A stretch of DNA of 64,000 bases from Panopea generosa (taxonomy: Eukaryota; Mollusca; Bivalvia; Adapedonta; Hiatellidae), in assembly GCA_029582155.1 (NCBI GenBank), contig CM055903.1, forward strand, positions 35,320,353 through 35,384,352, in the 5' to 3' direction. Positions 63,301 through 64,000 of this stretch are shown here, in pieces. The position numbers and the translations under genes are program-made. How positions within the stretch are numbered: the first letter of the stretch is position 1; every line of letters starts with the position of its first letter. Under the pieces are notes generated by a model. That model ran no database searches and was not told the origin of the DNA. It saw only the letters and a program-made list of their open reading frames with translations.

Positions 63301-64000
63301 TACAGAGCATATACAAAGTCGTATAGTACAGATCATATACAAAGTCGTATAATACAGACCATGCACGAAGTCGTGTAATACAGATCATGTAAGGAAGTAA
63401 TCATACAGAGCATATACAAAGTCGTATAATACAGACCATGCAAGGAGTCGTATGATACAGATCATGTAAGGAAGTAATCATACAGATCATATACAAAGTT
63501 GTATAGAACAGACCATGCACGAAGTCATCTGATACAGATCATTTAAGGAAGTAATCATACAGAGCATATACAAAGTCGTAGAGTACAGACCGTGCAGGAA
63601 GTCATCTGATACAGATCATGGAAGGAAGTAATCATACAGAGCATATACAAAGTCGTAGAGTACAGACCAGTGCACGAAGTCATCTGATACAGATCATGGA
63701 AGGAAGTAATTATACAGAGCATATACAAAGTCGTAGAGTACAGACCGTGCAGGAAGTCGTGTGATACAGATCATGGAAGGAAGTAATCATACAGAGCATT
63801 ACAAAGTCGTAGAGTACAGACCATGCACGAAGTCATATGATACAGATCATGGAAGGAAGTAATTATACAGAGCATATACAAAGTCGTATAGTACAGATCA
63901 TATACAAAGTCGTATAATACAGACCATGCACGAAGTCGTGTAATACAGATCATGTAAGGAAGTAATCATACAGAGCATATACAAAGTCGTATAATACAGA
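54320..64000 (+). repeat. 77-bp higher-order satellite built from about 26-bp monomers; continues past the window
   Basis: From about 54500 to 54650 the array consists of simple 26-bp monomers (GAAGTCGTATAGTACAGACC plus ATATAC). From about 54700 a 77-bp trimer dominates: TATACAAAGTCGTAGAGTAC..., TGCACGAAGTCATCTGATAC..., TGTAAGGAAGTAATCATACA... (26+26+25; AGCATATAC at 55501 and 55578). Larger blocks repeat too: about 539 bp (7 x 77) around 54790/55330, and about 1,130 bp for 62641-62823 against 63771-63953. The zone 56450-58860 is more diverged and irregular. No end is seen, so total length exceeds 9.7 kb. Confidence 0.95.

Overview
This is eukaryotic genomic DNA, AT-rich, gene-poor and extremely rich in tandem repeats. 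The only protein-coding sequence I can support is the 3'-terminal exon of a Wnt gene (6408-6890, + strand). It is preceded by a polypyrimidine tract and splice acceptor, and it ends in a complete Wnt C-terminus closest to the Wnt7 subfamily. This shows a metazoan. The style of the degenerate LINE tails, tRNA-headed SINEs and abundant minisatellites suggests a mollusc, probably a bivalve. That last step is inference from general familiarity; species cannot be read from the window.

Layout. 1-6407 is the last intron of the Wnt gene (upstream exons lie outside the window). It holds a tRNA-derived SINE, a 46-bp minisatellite, a minus-strand LINE relic and a 45/90-bp minisatellite. 6408-6890 is the Wnt exon, with a poly(A) signal 50 bp downstream and a 51-bp repeat carrying one CACGTG per unit. 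7391-14432 is mostly unremarkable with a 29-bp array. 14433-15055 is a GC-rich 41-bp array. 15628-21660 is a 6-kb 27-bp array passing into a (GTA)n microsatellite. 22822-24460 is a 53-bp array abutting a 5'-truncated LINE that was itself hit by a TTAA-flanked MITE. 25024-26314 is a 35-bp array. 27638-28517 is a TTAA-flanked palindromic element with a TA-flanked Tc1/mariner-like MITE nested in it. 29597-29748 is (CT)n. 34957-36130 is a 30-bp array split by a LINE 3' end. 33673-42868 carries three copies of one dispersed repeat, two of them forming inverted arms around a 44-bp array. 44190-46270 is a cluster of SINEs and small transposons. 47561-47807 is (TGAG)n. 49193-52636 is a 28-bp array with two variant domains. 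53380-54217 is a 22-bp array. 54320-64000 is a 26-bp-derived 77-bp higher-order satellite that runs off the window edge.

Roughly 30 kb of 64 kb (about 46%, summed from array boundaries read by eye) is tandem repeat, in about sixteen families with mostly unrelated units. Most open reading frames in the window are by-products of these arrays, especially those whose period is divisible by three. No operon-like, CRISPR or multi-gene system is present. What is interesting is repeat biology: nested transposons, possible origins of satellites from transposons, and visible stages of higher-order repeat formation.
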